Assembly (NCBI GenBank): GCA_914767715.1
Contig: OU612074.1
Location: 8,819,501-8,883,500, forward strand
Direction of reading: 5' to 3'
Source of the DNA: Membranipora membranacea
Taxonomy: Eukaryota > Bryozoa > Gymnolaemata > Cheilostomatida > Membraniporidae
Length of the DNA: 64,000 bases
A model generated the notes under the pieces. The model had not been told where the DNA came from and did no database searches. It worked only from the letters and a program-made list of their open reading frames with translations. Positions 49,555-61,807 of this stretch are shown here, piece after piece (within the stretch, counting starts at the first letter, position 1; every line of letters begins with the position of its first letter). The position numbers were made by a program, and so were the translations under genes.

Positions 49555-52500
49555 TTATTGAGTGGCAGAAGTATCTGGTACAGGCTGAACTGGTCTAGCT
49601 TCAGCTGTAGTGACAGGCTGTGTGTTTGGTGCTTGACTATCCGGTGAACTGGTATCCACCGATAACTGCTGAACACCTGGATATGGAGGGGGGTTTACAT
49701 CAGGTGGAGCACCAAAATTGGGATCAACACTAGGCTGAAGACCGGGTCGGGCACAAGAGTGGGGGCCAATCCATGACATAGGATAACCACCCGATTGTGT
49801 GGAGTAACCAGGATATGGTGGCGGAGGCCCAAACCCAGACAGAGTTTGCTGTGCGGGTGGACTTCCGGGGTACCCTGAAGGTGGCGAATGATGCATTCTA
49901 TTTGACACTGTAGCGATAGCATTGACACGGCAATTATTAGGAGGAGGTCCTGCCCTTCTAATTAGTCTTGTTTTGTTCTTTGCACCTGAAGAGTAAAAGC
50001 AGAACAGGTTTCACCAGTAAATATTATGAGAACAATAACAATGTTGCATTGTTGGATTATTATATCCATGGATTTCGTACAAGGAGCTTGCATCAGCTAC
50101 AATTTGCTTGCTTCTTTCACCTAGATACATAAATTGTCACTTGTCCAATATTGTATGATCATTGTGGTAATTTGATCATTAATTGAACACGGTAGATGCT
50201 ATATACTCCTGTTAATTATCAATATCTACTAGTTAATATCCGCTGTAAATGTACTTACAGATTCCGATGATGATCCCAACCACAACAACAAAAGTACAAA
50301 CACCACCGATAATCCCGCCATAGTTAATTCTGCTATCTGCATGGAAAAAGAAGAAACTTCTAGTAATATAAATAATAATATGAAAAATAAATATGAATAA
50401 AACAAATGAATAATATATAAATAACCATATAGTAATATCAACTAAATTTATTAACAGCGCACAGAAATTGATGAAAAAGCTCTCCTTCAGAAACACTGAT
50501 ATCTATTTTAACAAAGATGGTGTAAAGTTATCCGTCGTATCAGTCTTCTAAAATTTGGTCATCACATCATGTTGCTAGACAGATACTACAGCTATTACTG
50601 TTTTACTTCTGCGCAATACAATAATAAGCATCTTTACAATTTTTTGGGATTTTTTCTTCTCAAATATAGTGTATCTACCGTAGTTATGCAAATAATCTAT
50701 TTCAATTTAAACTTATATATTAATTCTCAAGCTTTCTTTTTTTTCTTTTAAATCCTTTCTTTTTCGGCACTATTCGGAAAGCATTCCGCTTCTGGAATGA
50801 AACAGACTGCCAATAAAAGTGTTAATGAGTGAAAAAAAAAAATTACAGTAACTAGTATTTACATTCTAACAAACACTCGAACTAGTACATAGTCTAGCCC
50901 TTTTGTCTTGTAGTGAGGGCATTATTCTAGGGATGAGGTGGCAAGAATAAAACTCACAGTTTTTAGGAGACAGTTACATGAACTCTGGCTATTTGAAACC
51001 AAACAATTATCAGAATCTTGATTTTTCACAAGTTAGCATCACTTACATGATCTATCATAACAGTTCTGTTCATCGCTCCCATCTGAGCAATCATTGTCTC
51101 CATCACATTTGTAGCTGGAAAATATCCAATCACCGTCATCACACCTGAAAATCATAATCAAGTTTTCTGATTACAGTGAGATTTCCCGAAAGTTGCATTG
51201 TGAGAGACATAATTTATTATGAAGATATATATTATGAAAATTTATTATATGAAGATATAAATTCAAAAAGCCTAGTTACATCGACAAGTGTACCAATTTC
51301 AAGACATGTTTGAGCTGTAGTTATCAAATCAATGTGGGTTTCTTGACTGAGTTAGGGCTTGTTAATATCCTGCAAGGAATAAACTGCTTAATCATATTTA
51401 GGGCTAATAACTTGGCTTCGAGTAATGTACTATAGCGATTGTATGATGAAACTTTTCGAAGTCTAATCACTAAAAAACTCCCCACAAAACCAAATCAAGA
51501 ATTGTTATAAAAAGTTACTTACTGATACTGTCCTGACCGATAAGTAGAAGTGGTGAAGGGACAGTTCATTTCATCACTATAATCGCGACAGTCGTTATCT
51601 CCATCACATTTGTAGTGCCCAGGTATACATCTACCGTTATAACATCTGAAAATTGTAATCCAAAAGGTTCAACACAATCCAACAATACTAACAATACTAA
51701 CAAATCCAACATATACTCAGCTTGATTCCAATGGAATTGACAGAACATTGCATTGTGGGATATATAGGTTACAATAATTGTAATTATAATGAAGATTTAC
51801 AGTCAAAAAGCCTACATCTAATTCGGCAACAAGTTGCGTTGCCATGTTTCAGCGATCATTAGCAATGTGGTGCTCAATAATTTTCAGAACAAAAAAAAAC
51901 GTTGTGATCAAACTATGATAATTTGAGAGGTGGCTGTGGTTGCTGTACTCAAGTTGGAAGAAATTCGCCACCGAACACAAGCTGTATGTCAAGGCCAACA
52001 ATGCAGGTCAGCCTGTAATGTATATGTGGGTCGATCTTTGATAACTACCAACCCCTGCAAACCAGGAACACTAAAATAGATGTAAAGCCTCACACATGCT
52101 CCTCCCCTTATAAGGATGTATCATTATATTGAGCAAAATGTCAAACTAAAATTAACAATGACAATTGATAAAGCTTCACTCACTGATACTGTCCTGAACT
52201 ACAGGAAACAGTAGCGGTCGTGGTCGTTGGACAGTTCCGCTCATCACTTCCATCGTGACAGTCATTATCTCCATCACATCTGTAGCTTCCAATTATGCAT
52301 CTTCCGTTGTTGCATCTGAAAGTTGTATTACAAAACATTAACGTGAAATGATTCCATTATCATTGACTAAGCTCCAACTGAAATTCCAAAAACTTTCCAC
52401 AGTGGTAACCATATATGACAATAGTAACAGGGAAATCTCAATTGGCATCATTTTATTTCTCACATAGGCGTTAAGTATTAGGTATTTTCAGATCACAATG

Positions 52501-54730
52501 AGGACAATTTATTGCAATGCATAAAAATTCACTTACTGATACTGTCCCGGACGACAAGTCGGAGCTGTCTGAGTTGTGGTACTTGGACAATGCTGTTCAT
52601 CAATCCAATCGCCACAGTCATTATCTCCATCACACTGGTATGTCAAGGGTATGCATCGTCCAGTGCTGCATCTGCAACATGTAGTTGGATCGCATTCATT
52701 TCAGTCCCACAGAGCAACGACAGGTGAATTAGGCACAACATTCAAACAACTGTATTGGAATATATAGAAATGCAACTTTAAAAATCTAGATGCATAGTCA
52801 CTGAAAAATTGTGTTTGGCGATGATGTTAGTTGAAATCAAGTGGTTATATCTTTTGCTACATCCTGAAGAATTTCAATTAAAATTCGTATACCTCCATAA
52901 CTGTGCTAAATCTCAGTTCACAGGCAGGTCAGTACGACAAACCTGATTGCAAATGCGATCATATCCAGTAACACTTAAACAGGCGCTGAAATCCTGGTGC
53001 TCTAATTTATTACACCGCTCCTACACCTATAGCACACATTTAACTGAAAAGAAATTCAACCACAGAGATTTAAAGAATTTCGGAGTCCAGTGTGGTCACA
53101 CAAGTCTCAAGCTTGAGGGCTCCAGTCATAATTGGCGGTAAAAAAGACCAAAGTCTATAAAGATAATGCCCTGCAGAGAACTTTTCAATCATCCTCCGTT
53201 AAATTGCTCTTCTGCTAAGTTGGAACAAAGTTTAGGTATAAAATTTAAGGTCGCTGACTCATCATAAGCCATTAACATTGTTACCAGTGTGCAGTAGGGT
53301 GTCTTGTGGTTCTGCTTCTCAGCATTGAGACAATTGAACAACATTATTGCCGCTGGAGTATATAATTGATTAATTAAAATGATTAAAATCACATGCCACA
53401 TCCCGTAGCATGGGCGAAATATTCGTGCCTTAGTGGCCCCAGTTTGCTCTCTGTTTGCAGGCAGGTCGGAGCACACTTGGGGGCTAACCAAAACCCAGCA
53501 GTGGGATTCGAACCAAAGACCTTCTACATTTGCATGCCAAAGGAACGGCGCTCCAACCAACTGAGCAACCTCTTACTTCTAATGATGTTTTTTCTGCTAC
53601 CAAAGAAAATTGCATGACGTCGAAACGGATAGAGTCTCTTCACTCCTTGTATATAACTTACTGAAATTGATGGCGGCATACACAGTTCCGCTCGTCCGAC
53701 CAATCACCACACATGTTTATACCGTCACATACCCAGGTTTCACTTATACAACGGCCGTCATCGCATTCAAACTTGGATACTCCACAGATAGCATACGCAT
53801 CTATACAAACAGAGATGTGACAACTTTTATCTTTCACCTGAGTTTTTGACATATATAAATTCGTTTTCGAACTTTGATCTGGGTAGTTAGGTTCTTATCT
53901 GAGCTAAAACGTAAAAAAGGGCGAATGCAGGACAAAAGCTGCACTCAGAGAAACCAATCAGGTTTCTCAAAGCTTTGCGATACTTACGGATGGATTGTGT
54001 CATAAGTTTAGGAAGATTATTAGCAAGAAATGTCAGGCGGACTCAAAGGAAAGTAATACAGATGTAGCACATAATCAGAATCCAACCACAGTGGTCGATA
54101 TCATTACAAAAGACTAATGACTTATTGTAACAGGCAAATCTGATTCTATAGCGGTCTGAAGGAGGCTAGGAAATCAACAGTTCAGAGCAACTTTTAACCT
54201 CGATCTCTAAATAACCACTCTAACCTGTTTCCTACTCCCAATGGAATGTCTGTTCAGCCTTTTGTTGTAGATAAACTTAGCAGAATCTTGTCAACTAGTA
54301 AATACAACTCTCTGCTCTTGATAATAATGTTGCTGTCCGTCTATGTAGACGATGATTGCACCGACATGCTGCAACAGGCTGGTAAAGCGGCAGACACGCT
54401 TACCACTGAGCCAAACTGATAGCATTTGAATACAGAGCTTCCCTTTTTATGGAAACATCGTATTGTCAATGAATTCAGGGTCAGCCAGCTGGGAGACAAG
54501 CAACTCTGTGCGTGTATCCTACAATAACAGCTATATAGATTGTGAGACAAATTGGAGGATAGGAAAGCCATCCTAACAAGCTCTGAATGTTACTTCAACA
54601 GGTAATGAGCAAAAGCGGAGACGAACTCCAACTAACTAACTCATTGCTTCAACTTACCAAATACAAGGATGAGAGCTGTAACCAGCAGTAAACAAAACCT
54701 GACATATGGATTGTCTCTCAGCAGCTTCAT
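49555..54730 (-). CDS. Five-LDLa transmembrane protein with PPxY tail, 8 exons
   Basis: Exons 54658-54730, 53662-53800, 52537-52671, 52184-52315, 51523-51645, 51047-51144, 50259-50336 and 49555-49985 join in phase without stops. Signal peptide [20 protein letters not shown]. Five LDLa repeats; the first has an unusual Ca2+ loop [13 protein letters not shown], the others keep CDGDNDC. As in the seven-LDLa gene, the last repeat lacks Cys1 (Tyr) and Cys3 (Trp). The transmembrane exon reads [20 protein letters not shown]. The tail has [11 protein letters not shown] and NPPPYPG (two PPxY sites) and ends PVPDTSATQ. Its 3' half and flank are a direct duplicate of the seven-LDLa gene. The second and third LDLa exons carry Thr-rich linkers. 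Ligand unknown. Confidence 0.85.
53395..53582 (-). repeat. tRNA-derived SINE
   Basis: Minus-strand GGTTGCTCAGTTGGTTGGAG (A box), GGTTCGAATCCC (B box) and the family body ending near GGGGCCACTAAGG. It is in the intron between the first two LDLa exons of the five-LDLa gene. Confidence 0.8.
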
Positions 54731-55868
54731 TACGGCTTAAATTCAGTAAACGATCAACGTGATTGTTATAAGTCCCTCATCTCTTCTTTGCCAACTCAGT
54801 ACTCCAGCTAATGACAACAATATCTTACCAGTGTTTGATGCTTATGTCAAACTTTGTGACGATAAGGAAATATATCGTCAATCTGTGATAAGGATTAAGA
54901 TAAGAGATTCACTATTATATGGCATATTCAATAAAGTGAAATTACTAGAGATGTTAATGTGTAAATATTGGCAATAAGTGATAAGCTTGTTTGGGATAGT
55001 AACCTTATACCAACAATCGACCAAAATTGCCACTCAAGAGGATACAAGTAGGATATGCAGCTACTGTGGCGGGTTTGGTTAGACCAGACATGCCACTTGA
55101 TTTAAAAATTCACTCAAACAACATAGAGGTGACGGCTTTGGTCAGACCAAAACCGCCATTATTACAGGCACTGGGGTTATTATGTTGGAAAAATTGGCAG
55201 TTTTGGTCAACTGTACTTGTACAATTGCCCACCGTAGCCAGCTTCTCTTTTCAGAGGCAGATCTTAATACTGCGTGCAAGCACATTCTTAACAGGAGATG
55301 ATAAATCAAAATATTGATTCTAGTCAGGGATTTGACTTTTTGATTTCTCTTTTTATCAAAGCCATCCCACCATTGAGTTCAGAATCCACCACTATACACC
55401 TAACATCACAGATAACTCAACATTCACATGGTAAAACATCAATATTCACGTTAAAGGTTGCTTTCGTCCTCATCAAGTGAACATTATCATATTGTGGATC
55501 AGGGAGGGTGAAGTCAAAAATTCAGAATCCCAACATCATACAAAAATAAATAATTTATGGTTTACCTTCTCCCATTTAGGAATATCTCAAACATAAAACT
55601 GAGAAAGTGGTTACACGCAGTATTGAAATTCCCCTCTGCCTTTTCAAGAAAGATTAGCCGGTTATAACGGGCAATGGAATAGGGTCACTACCACACACAA
55701 GACACTTTAAATATGTATACAACCACAAAAGTTATATTTTGATATTTGAGGCGTAATGATGTACTCCTGTATGTTAGCAGTTAACAGTCGAAGGGATAGG
55801 ATGTGCTTTGTAAGCTCTCTCTAATCCTTCTTTTGTTGGTTTTAATTAACTAATTCTGTCTAACGAAT
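54731..55868. other. Intergenic stretch upstream of the five-LDLa gene
   Basis: No exon found. Near 55231-55280 it resembles 58611-58680 (TACTGCGTGCAAGCACA against TACTGCATGCAAGCACA), a dispersed repeat. The promoter of the five-LDLa gene should be at its left end but shows no convincing core motif. Confidence 0.4.
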
Positions 55869-58800
55869 ATGGCGCAGCTATTGCAGCCTCTGCTGGTACT
55901 CGTGCTCACATTCACCCTCGTATTTCATCCAAGAGGTGTGAAGAGCCTGGAGTTTGCCGATTACAATTCTCTGCTGGATATAATAAACTATCTAAATACT
56001 CAATCACTCAAGGATATATGGAACACAAACTATAAAGAACAAGTTAAAAACGTAGATCTCGGCTTATTGAAAGTAAAGAAGCGTGGCAGGAGAGCTGGTG
56101 TCCGTGTAAATCTAAGTAGCTGTAAAGGCAGGATTCCACTATCAGGCATTGCTCTCACTAACGCTAACTCTATAATACACAAGCTAGATGAACTCCATGG
56201 ATTATTGAACTCAAAACGTCTCTTAAATTTATCACAGATAGTCTGCATCACTGAGTCCTGGCTCACACCTAATATAACCAGATCCCAAACAGAACTTAAT
56301 GGATATGACCAATTCAGAAGCGACAGGTTGCCAGAAGACAGCGGCAAGACTATTGGCGGCGGAACCTTGGTTTACATTGATAAAAAATGGTCAACAAATA
56401 ATAAAACAATCTTCAACCACACTGATAGCAACTGCGAACTAATGACAATCAAATCTCGACCTCACTGGCTACCCTGCGAATTCTCCTCAGTAATAACAAT
56501 ATCATGCTATGCTCCCTTTACTGGACAATCACGCTTAAAAAATTCTAAAATTGCTACAATAAACATAATCCTAGCTCACGTCAAGGACATGGTGACAAAT
56601 TACCCTGAAGCCTGTATAATGATCATGGGTGATTTTAGTCAACTGCCCATCAAACACAACCATTACTACCAGATCGTTAAAAAACCCACACGTAACAAGA
56701 GAACTTTGAAAAATCTGATCACCATGTTATGCACCTAATACCGACCTACAGACCTCTCTCAGCCAACAAACCAATATATATTTCATGCCGGAATTATTCT
56801 GATGAAAACTGCAATAATCTCCTCGCCTGTTTTGACACTACAATCTGGGAAAACCTAACCCGTGAAGACGACAACATAGACACTCAAACCAACGTCATAT
56901 CAGATTATATCACATTCTGCACAGACCTCTGCATCCCACCTAAAACAGTAAAGAAACAGCCTAACCAAAAACCCTGGATCAACAAAAACATCGAACACTT
57001 AATAGATCAGAAACACTATGCTCATCAAATTGGAAATAAAAAACTATATCATAAACTGAAAAGAAATGTTAGCACAGCAATCAAAAAATCCAAACAAGAA
57101 TACTCTGCCAAAATATAACAGCACCTAGTCAACGAACCTACCAGAGCGGGGAACGATATTAAAAAACTCAGCGGATTGCCTACAAATGACACTACCCCTA
57201 CTCAAGCACAGACTTCAAACCAAATGAGCTCAACAACATCTTCTGCCGTTTTAAAAAACCAGACATTAGCCAACCAATTGTAGATTCAACAAAAGTGACA
57301 GCACCTGTTTTTTAAATTAATGACGACACAGTCTTAAAGCAACTGAAATCTCTAAATCTTCGCAAAGGGCCAGGGCCGGATGGGGTCATCCCTAAAGTCC
57401 TGAAACTTTGTGCCTACCAACTAGCACCAGTCATTACCAAACTATTCACATGCTCTATTGAAAAAACCATACGACACCAACACTCTGGAAAACAGCTGTT
57501 ATTAAGCCTATACCTAAAGTCAATAAGCCTACTCAACTGAAAGATTACAGACCGATAACTCGTACAAGCTGCCTCTGCAAAATGCTGGACAGACTCATCA
57601 AACATTATATAACACAGCACACACCAATGGACCCATACCAATTTGCATACAGAACAAATCGCTCAACTCAAGACGAAGTTATGTGCCTCACGACAACAAT
57701 AACCAACTTCATCGATAAAGCCCAGACAAACTACGCTCATTGTCTCTTCCAAGATTTTTCATCAGCCTTCATTATAATTAGAGTAGAATATTTAATCCCA
57801 TCACTGCAACACCTTGACTCAACCGTTACACAATGGATTATTAGCTTCCTCAGTAATCGCAGACAACAAACAATATCCATTAATAATAACCTACTCTCGG
57901 ATACACTCATTACCAACACTGGCACCCCACAAGGATCTGTACTAAGTCCTCTATTTGTTTTCATTTTATACTGATGGAATTAGATCTAGATGTCAGAACT
58001 TTCATGTTTTAAAATATGCCGATGATACTTGTTTGATTGGACTAATAGGTAATTCCTCTGATTTAGATTTTTTTTCTGAAGTAAATAGAATAGCTAATCA
58101 ATGCTCAGATCTGGACCCCCTTCTAAACGCAGGCAAAATAAAGAAATGTTATTTTCAACTAAACGTGAAAGACCTGTCAGCCCTAGCCTTTTACTTAATG
58201 GAAGAGTTATTTCTTTCTGTGAGACCACTAAATATCTTGGTGTTGAGATTGACCAGAAGCTTAGATTTGAAGCCCACATCCAAAATGCTGTTCGTAAGGC
58301 AAATCAAAGAATGTATATAATTAAAAACTTTCTGTATTTGAGTACCAAGCCACTAGCATGCATGCTTTTTAAAAGTTTTATTGTTTCACTTATAATGTAT
58401 TGTCTACCAGTCCTCTATCCTGCCATTTATCAACGAGATAAGAAGGACATGCGCAAAATATTTGAAGATGCTTCCTCGCTAGGATTACAGCTTAATTATG
58501 ATCTCGACACTTTTTTTTTTTTTTTCTATTCACTAGGTCTTATTTGACCGCCCTATTTAACGGGCCCCCTTAAGCTCGGGTGGCTTGTGTGGGGTAGTAC
58601 CCTATACCCTTGCCCGCCGTTGCCGGCTACTCTTTTTTCGAAGAGGCAGAGGGGGATCTTTATACTGCATGCAAGCACACAGTAGACCTCCTGTATTTAT
58701 GGTCCTGATCCGAACTCTAGTTAACACTCATTTAAAAAATCGTGTAATGCAGATATTCACTGACGGTGCCCCTCAGGTCGGCTTAGACACCCTAGATACC

Positions 58801-58985
58801 GCACTGCCTGAGGCAAAGACTGCTTTTTAAGACACATGTGCATTTATATTAATAATACAATTTTTTAAATACTTTTTAATAATACTATTTTTGATGCAAG
58901 GCAACTTCACTATTTTTTAGTACGTGTACCAGCAACCTTTTTCTCGCAACTCTTACAGTTAGTGATAGAATACAAATCAATCAAT
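55869..58985 (+). pseudogene. Decayed non-LTR retrotransposon (CR1/L2/Rex-like LINE)
   Basis: First frame 55869-56738: an N-terminal stretch with RGRRAGVRVNLSS, then endonuclease motifs ITESWL, GGGTLVYI, CYAPF and MGDFSQ (the usual Asn after GDF is Ser). After a frameshift, 56729-57118 holds the linker (PWINKNIEHLI). Reverse transcriptase motifs appear in broken frames from about 57310: GPGPDGVIPKVL, LKDYRPIT, DFSSAF, GTPQGSVLSPLF, then YADDTCLI in another frame at about 58017, then TTKYLGVEIDQKL. At least four frameshifts make it non-autonomous. A foreign segment from about 58510 (T-run, then ACCGCCCTATTTAA) seems to interrupt it. LINE-like sequence resumes at about 58850 and ends in TCAATCAATCAA. 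Confidence 0.88.
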
Positions 58986-60275
58986 CAAAAAATGGATGCT
59001 ATAAATAAATGTTAAATTTGAAAATTTTAATTATTTCAATTGCAAACTCTCTTCCACCATTTTATTTCAGTAACACAAATACCCATACTCTCCAAAAAAA
59101 TATATTGTTGGAAAAAATTGATGTTTACAAGATTTTTTTTCTAGAATCGAAACAGTATCTTTTGTTGTGTTAATATTAATATGTAAACAGTTACAGTTTC
59201 ACTTACAAAATCATCTACAAGAACAATATCATTATTGCTCTCAATAACAATAATTAGGCATTTTCTTTGTGATTATAATAGCTTCTCAACTTAATTCAGT
59301 TTATTGCAGCCATGGGATGGAGGGACTACTGACTGCCCTGTGGTGCAGATCCAAAGCTTATACCTTGGATTCCTATTGTAGAGTATGTTGCCTACTGGGT
59401 GAAGGTTAATTGCATCTTGATACATATTTAGTGGTGCCAGTGTTGTCTTCTACTTTATGGTAGAGACACGGGGGTCAGCAAATATTGACTTTCTATACAC
59501 TGTTGGAAAGCTACCGAGCTACTGATCATTAATAGCCCATCAAAAATAAGATACAATGATGTTGCGTCATTATGTCAAAGAAATGAGGCCAAAAAGGCTG
59601 TTTTTAGCCAAGTGGATGGTTGAGCTAACTTAATTGTTAGAAATTTCAAAACAGGTTATATTTATTCTTTGCGACATAGTTAATCCTAAATTTACTTGCC
59701 TCAGTAATGGTCCTTTTCACAGCATGTTTGGCGTTATGGAAAAGTGGCACAAAATGAACCTACCTTTGATGGTCTGTGCTGATATTGATACATTTAATAT
59801 ACTGCTGAAAATTACGGTGTGTGTCATTTAAACAGCATTTCAGTGGAAACTAGCAAAAAAAATGGCTCTTACTTATTCGATCTGTCTCAAATCGTTGCTT
59901 AAAGTTTCACATTATATCATCAACTTTAAAAAATCACACACAATATGACATGATGTAATAAGCCGCTTTGGGCGCATCATATATTATTTTCAACAAAAAT
60001 TTAGGATTAACTATATCTCAAAGAATAAATATAACCTGTTTTGAAATTTCTAGCAATCAAATTAGCTCAGCCATGAACTTTGCTAAAAACAGCCTTTTCG
60101 GCCTCATTTGATTGATAAAATGACGTAACGTCATCCAATCTTATTTTTGATGGGCTATTAAAGATCAGTAGCTTGGTAGCTCTCCAACGGTGTATAGAAA
60201 GTCAATATTTGCTGACCCCCGTGTCTCTACCTTAAATAGGGCGGTCAAATACGACCTATTGCGTAGAAAAAACGT
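58525..60275. repeat. Inverted repeat pairs forming a probable foldback element
   Basis: Pair 1: 59457-59690 and 60000-60233 are diverged reverse complements (about 235 bp), both outer ends starting GGTAGAGACACGGGGGTC. Pair 2: GACCGCCCTATTTAA at about 58547 and its inverse at about 60236. On the right the two repeats are adjacent; on the left they are 0.9 kb apart, as if something was inserted between them. No transposase is visible. Confidence 0.7.
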
Positions 60276-60562
60276 TTTCAATAGCTTGCTTTATTGATAA
60301 TATTTAAGCTACGAAGCTAAACAGAATATCAAAATGATCGGCAGAAGCTGCTGAATTTATTGTAATTTTCAAACTTAAGTTCCGATTGAAGCCAATTGAG
60401 TTATCAACATTTAACCAGAGCTGGGACAGGTAAATCAATGATAGCCATGGGTAAAAATCACTGTTTCTACACCCTCTAGTGACGTCGCGTCACCAAAATT
60501 AAGTGCCTCACTGCCTCAATGCTAATGCTCCATACAGTGTCCTGTCTAGGTTTATTATTAAG

Positions 60563-61090
60563 TCTATGGTTGGGGATGACGACTGTGGTGATTATAGTGA
60601 TGAGGTGAACTGTCCCTTCACCACTTCTACATATCAGTTGGCGTTGGGACAGTATCAGTAAGTACCTGGCAAGGTTGTTGGTAAAACTATTTACTATAGT
60701 AAATTTTGATTCGATACCTCAAGACAGTTTTGCAAGAGGAGGAGGTTTTGTGATTGGACTTATCATACAATCGCTATAGTACATTACTCGAAGCCAAGTT
60801 ATTAGCTCTAAATATGATTAAGCAATTTATTCCTTGCAGAATATTACCAAGCCCTCACTCAGTCAAGAAACCCCACATTGATTACTAATTACAGCTCAAA
60901 CATGTCTTGAAATTGGTAAACTTGTTGAATTCTTGCTGTAGGCGTTTTGAATTCATATCTTCATAATATTATCATAATCAATTATGTCTGAGTTTTATAA
61001 AATATTTTTTAATCTATACTATTACTTTTATTGTGGATCAGATCAGTAATATACATTTTTCAATGTATTTAGATCGATAATTAAGTACTC

Positions 61091-61176
<86 letters not shown>

Positions 61177-61807
61177 TAGTTATTGCTCCTGACAGATAGC
61201 AGAATCAACTATGGCGGAATTATCGGCGGTCTCAGCGTCTTTGTTCTTATGGTTGGGATCATCATCTAGCATAATATATCGTCTTTGATGTCCCTGTAAG
61301 AAATCTATGAATATATTCCAATAATGGATATGATATTCCAACAATGCAACAGTGTTATTGCTGTCATAATATTTAGGGTAAAATATGTTCTGCTTTTTTT
61401 CGGCAGGTGCAAGGGCCAGAACTGGACAAGTTAGAAGGAGAGGACCTCCTCCTAACAACCGCCTTGTCATTGCTATAACAACAGTGACAAATAGAATGCA
61501 TCATTCACCACCTCCAAGGTACCCCGGAAGTCCACCCGCACAGCAAACTCTGTCTGGGTTTGGACCTCTGCCACCATATCCTGGTTACTCAACACCATCG
61601 GATGGTTATCCTATGACAGGGATGGGCCCCCACCCTGGTGCCCAACCTGGTCCTCAGCCCAGTTTAAACCCTCCTCCATATCCAGGAGTTCAGCAGTTTT
61701 TGGCTGACACCAGTTCACCAGGCACACAAGCACAGAGTATACATCCTGTCACTACATCCGAAACCAGACCAGTACAGTCCACCCCAGATACCTCTGCTTC
61801 TCAATAA
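60563..61807 (+). pseudogene. Plus-strand partial copy of a multi-LDLa gene (one LDLa part, membrane, tail)
   Basis: About 60563-60656 matches an LDLa exon from its Ca2+ site on ([21 protein letters not shown]) but has lost the N-terminal half with Cys2-Cys4. 61196-61269 matches the transmembrane exon ([20 protein letters not shown]) but ends at a TAG where relatives have a splice donor. 61408-61807 is a fully open tail exon with NPPPYPG and end STPDTSASQ. The 3' flank to about 62430 matches 31320-31880 inverted. No signal peptide. Because the tail is undamaged, an alternative use of this exon is not excluded. Confidence 0.8.
61086..61175. repeat. (TCAA)n microsatellite
   Basis: About 22 uninterrupted tetranucleotide copies just before the membrane exon of the plus-strand partial copy. 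It may descend from the short tandem tail of a LINE insertion, since the LINE at 55869-58985 ends in the same repeat. Confidence 0.95.

Noticed and set aside
53189-53560. Minus-strand open frame of 123 codons
   Set aside because: Runs through a SINE and intron of the five-LDLa gene; the SINE supplies the protein-like part.
61086-61175. Possible protein-coding Gln/Ser repeat
   Set aside because: Pure TCAA tetramers shift frame every unit and lie between exons, so it is a microsatellite.
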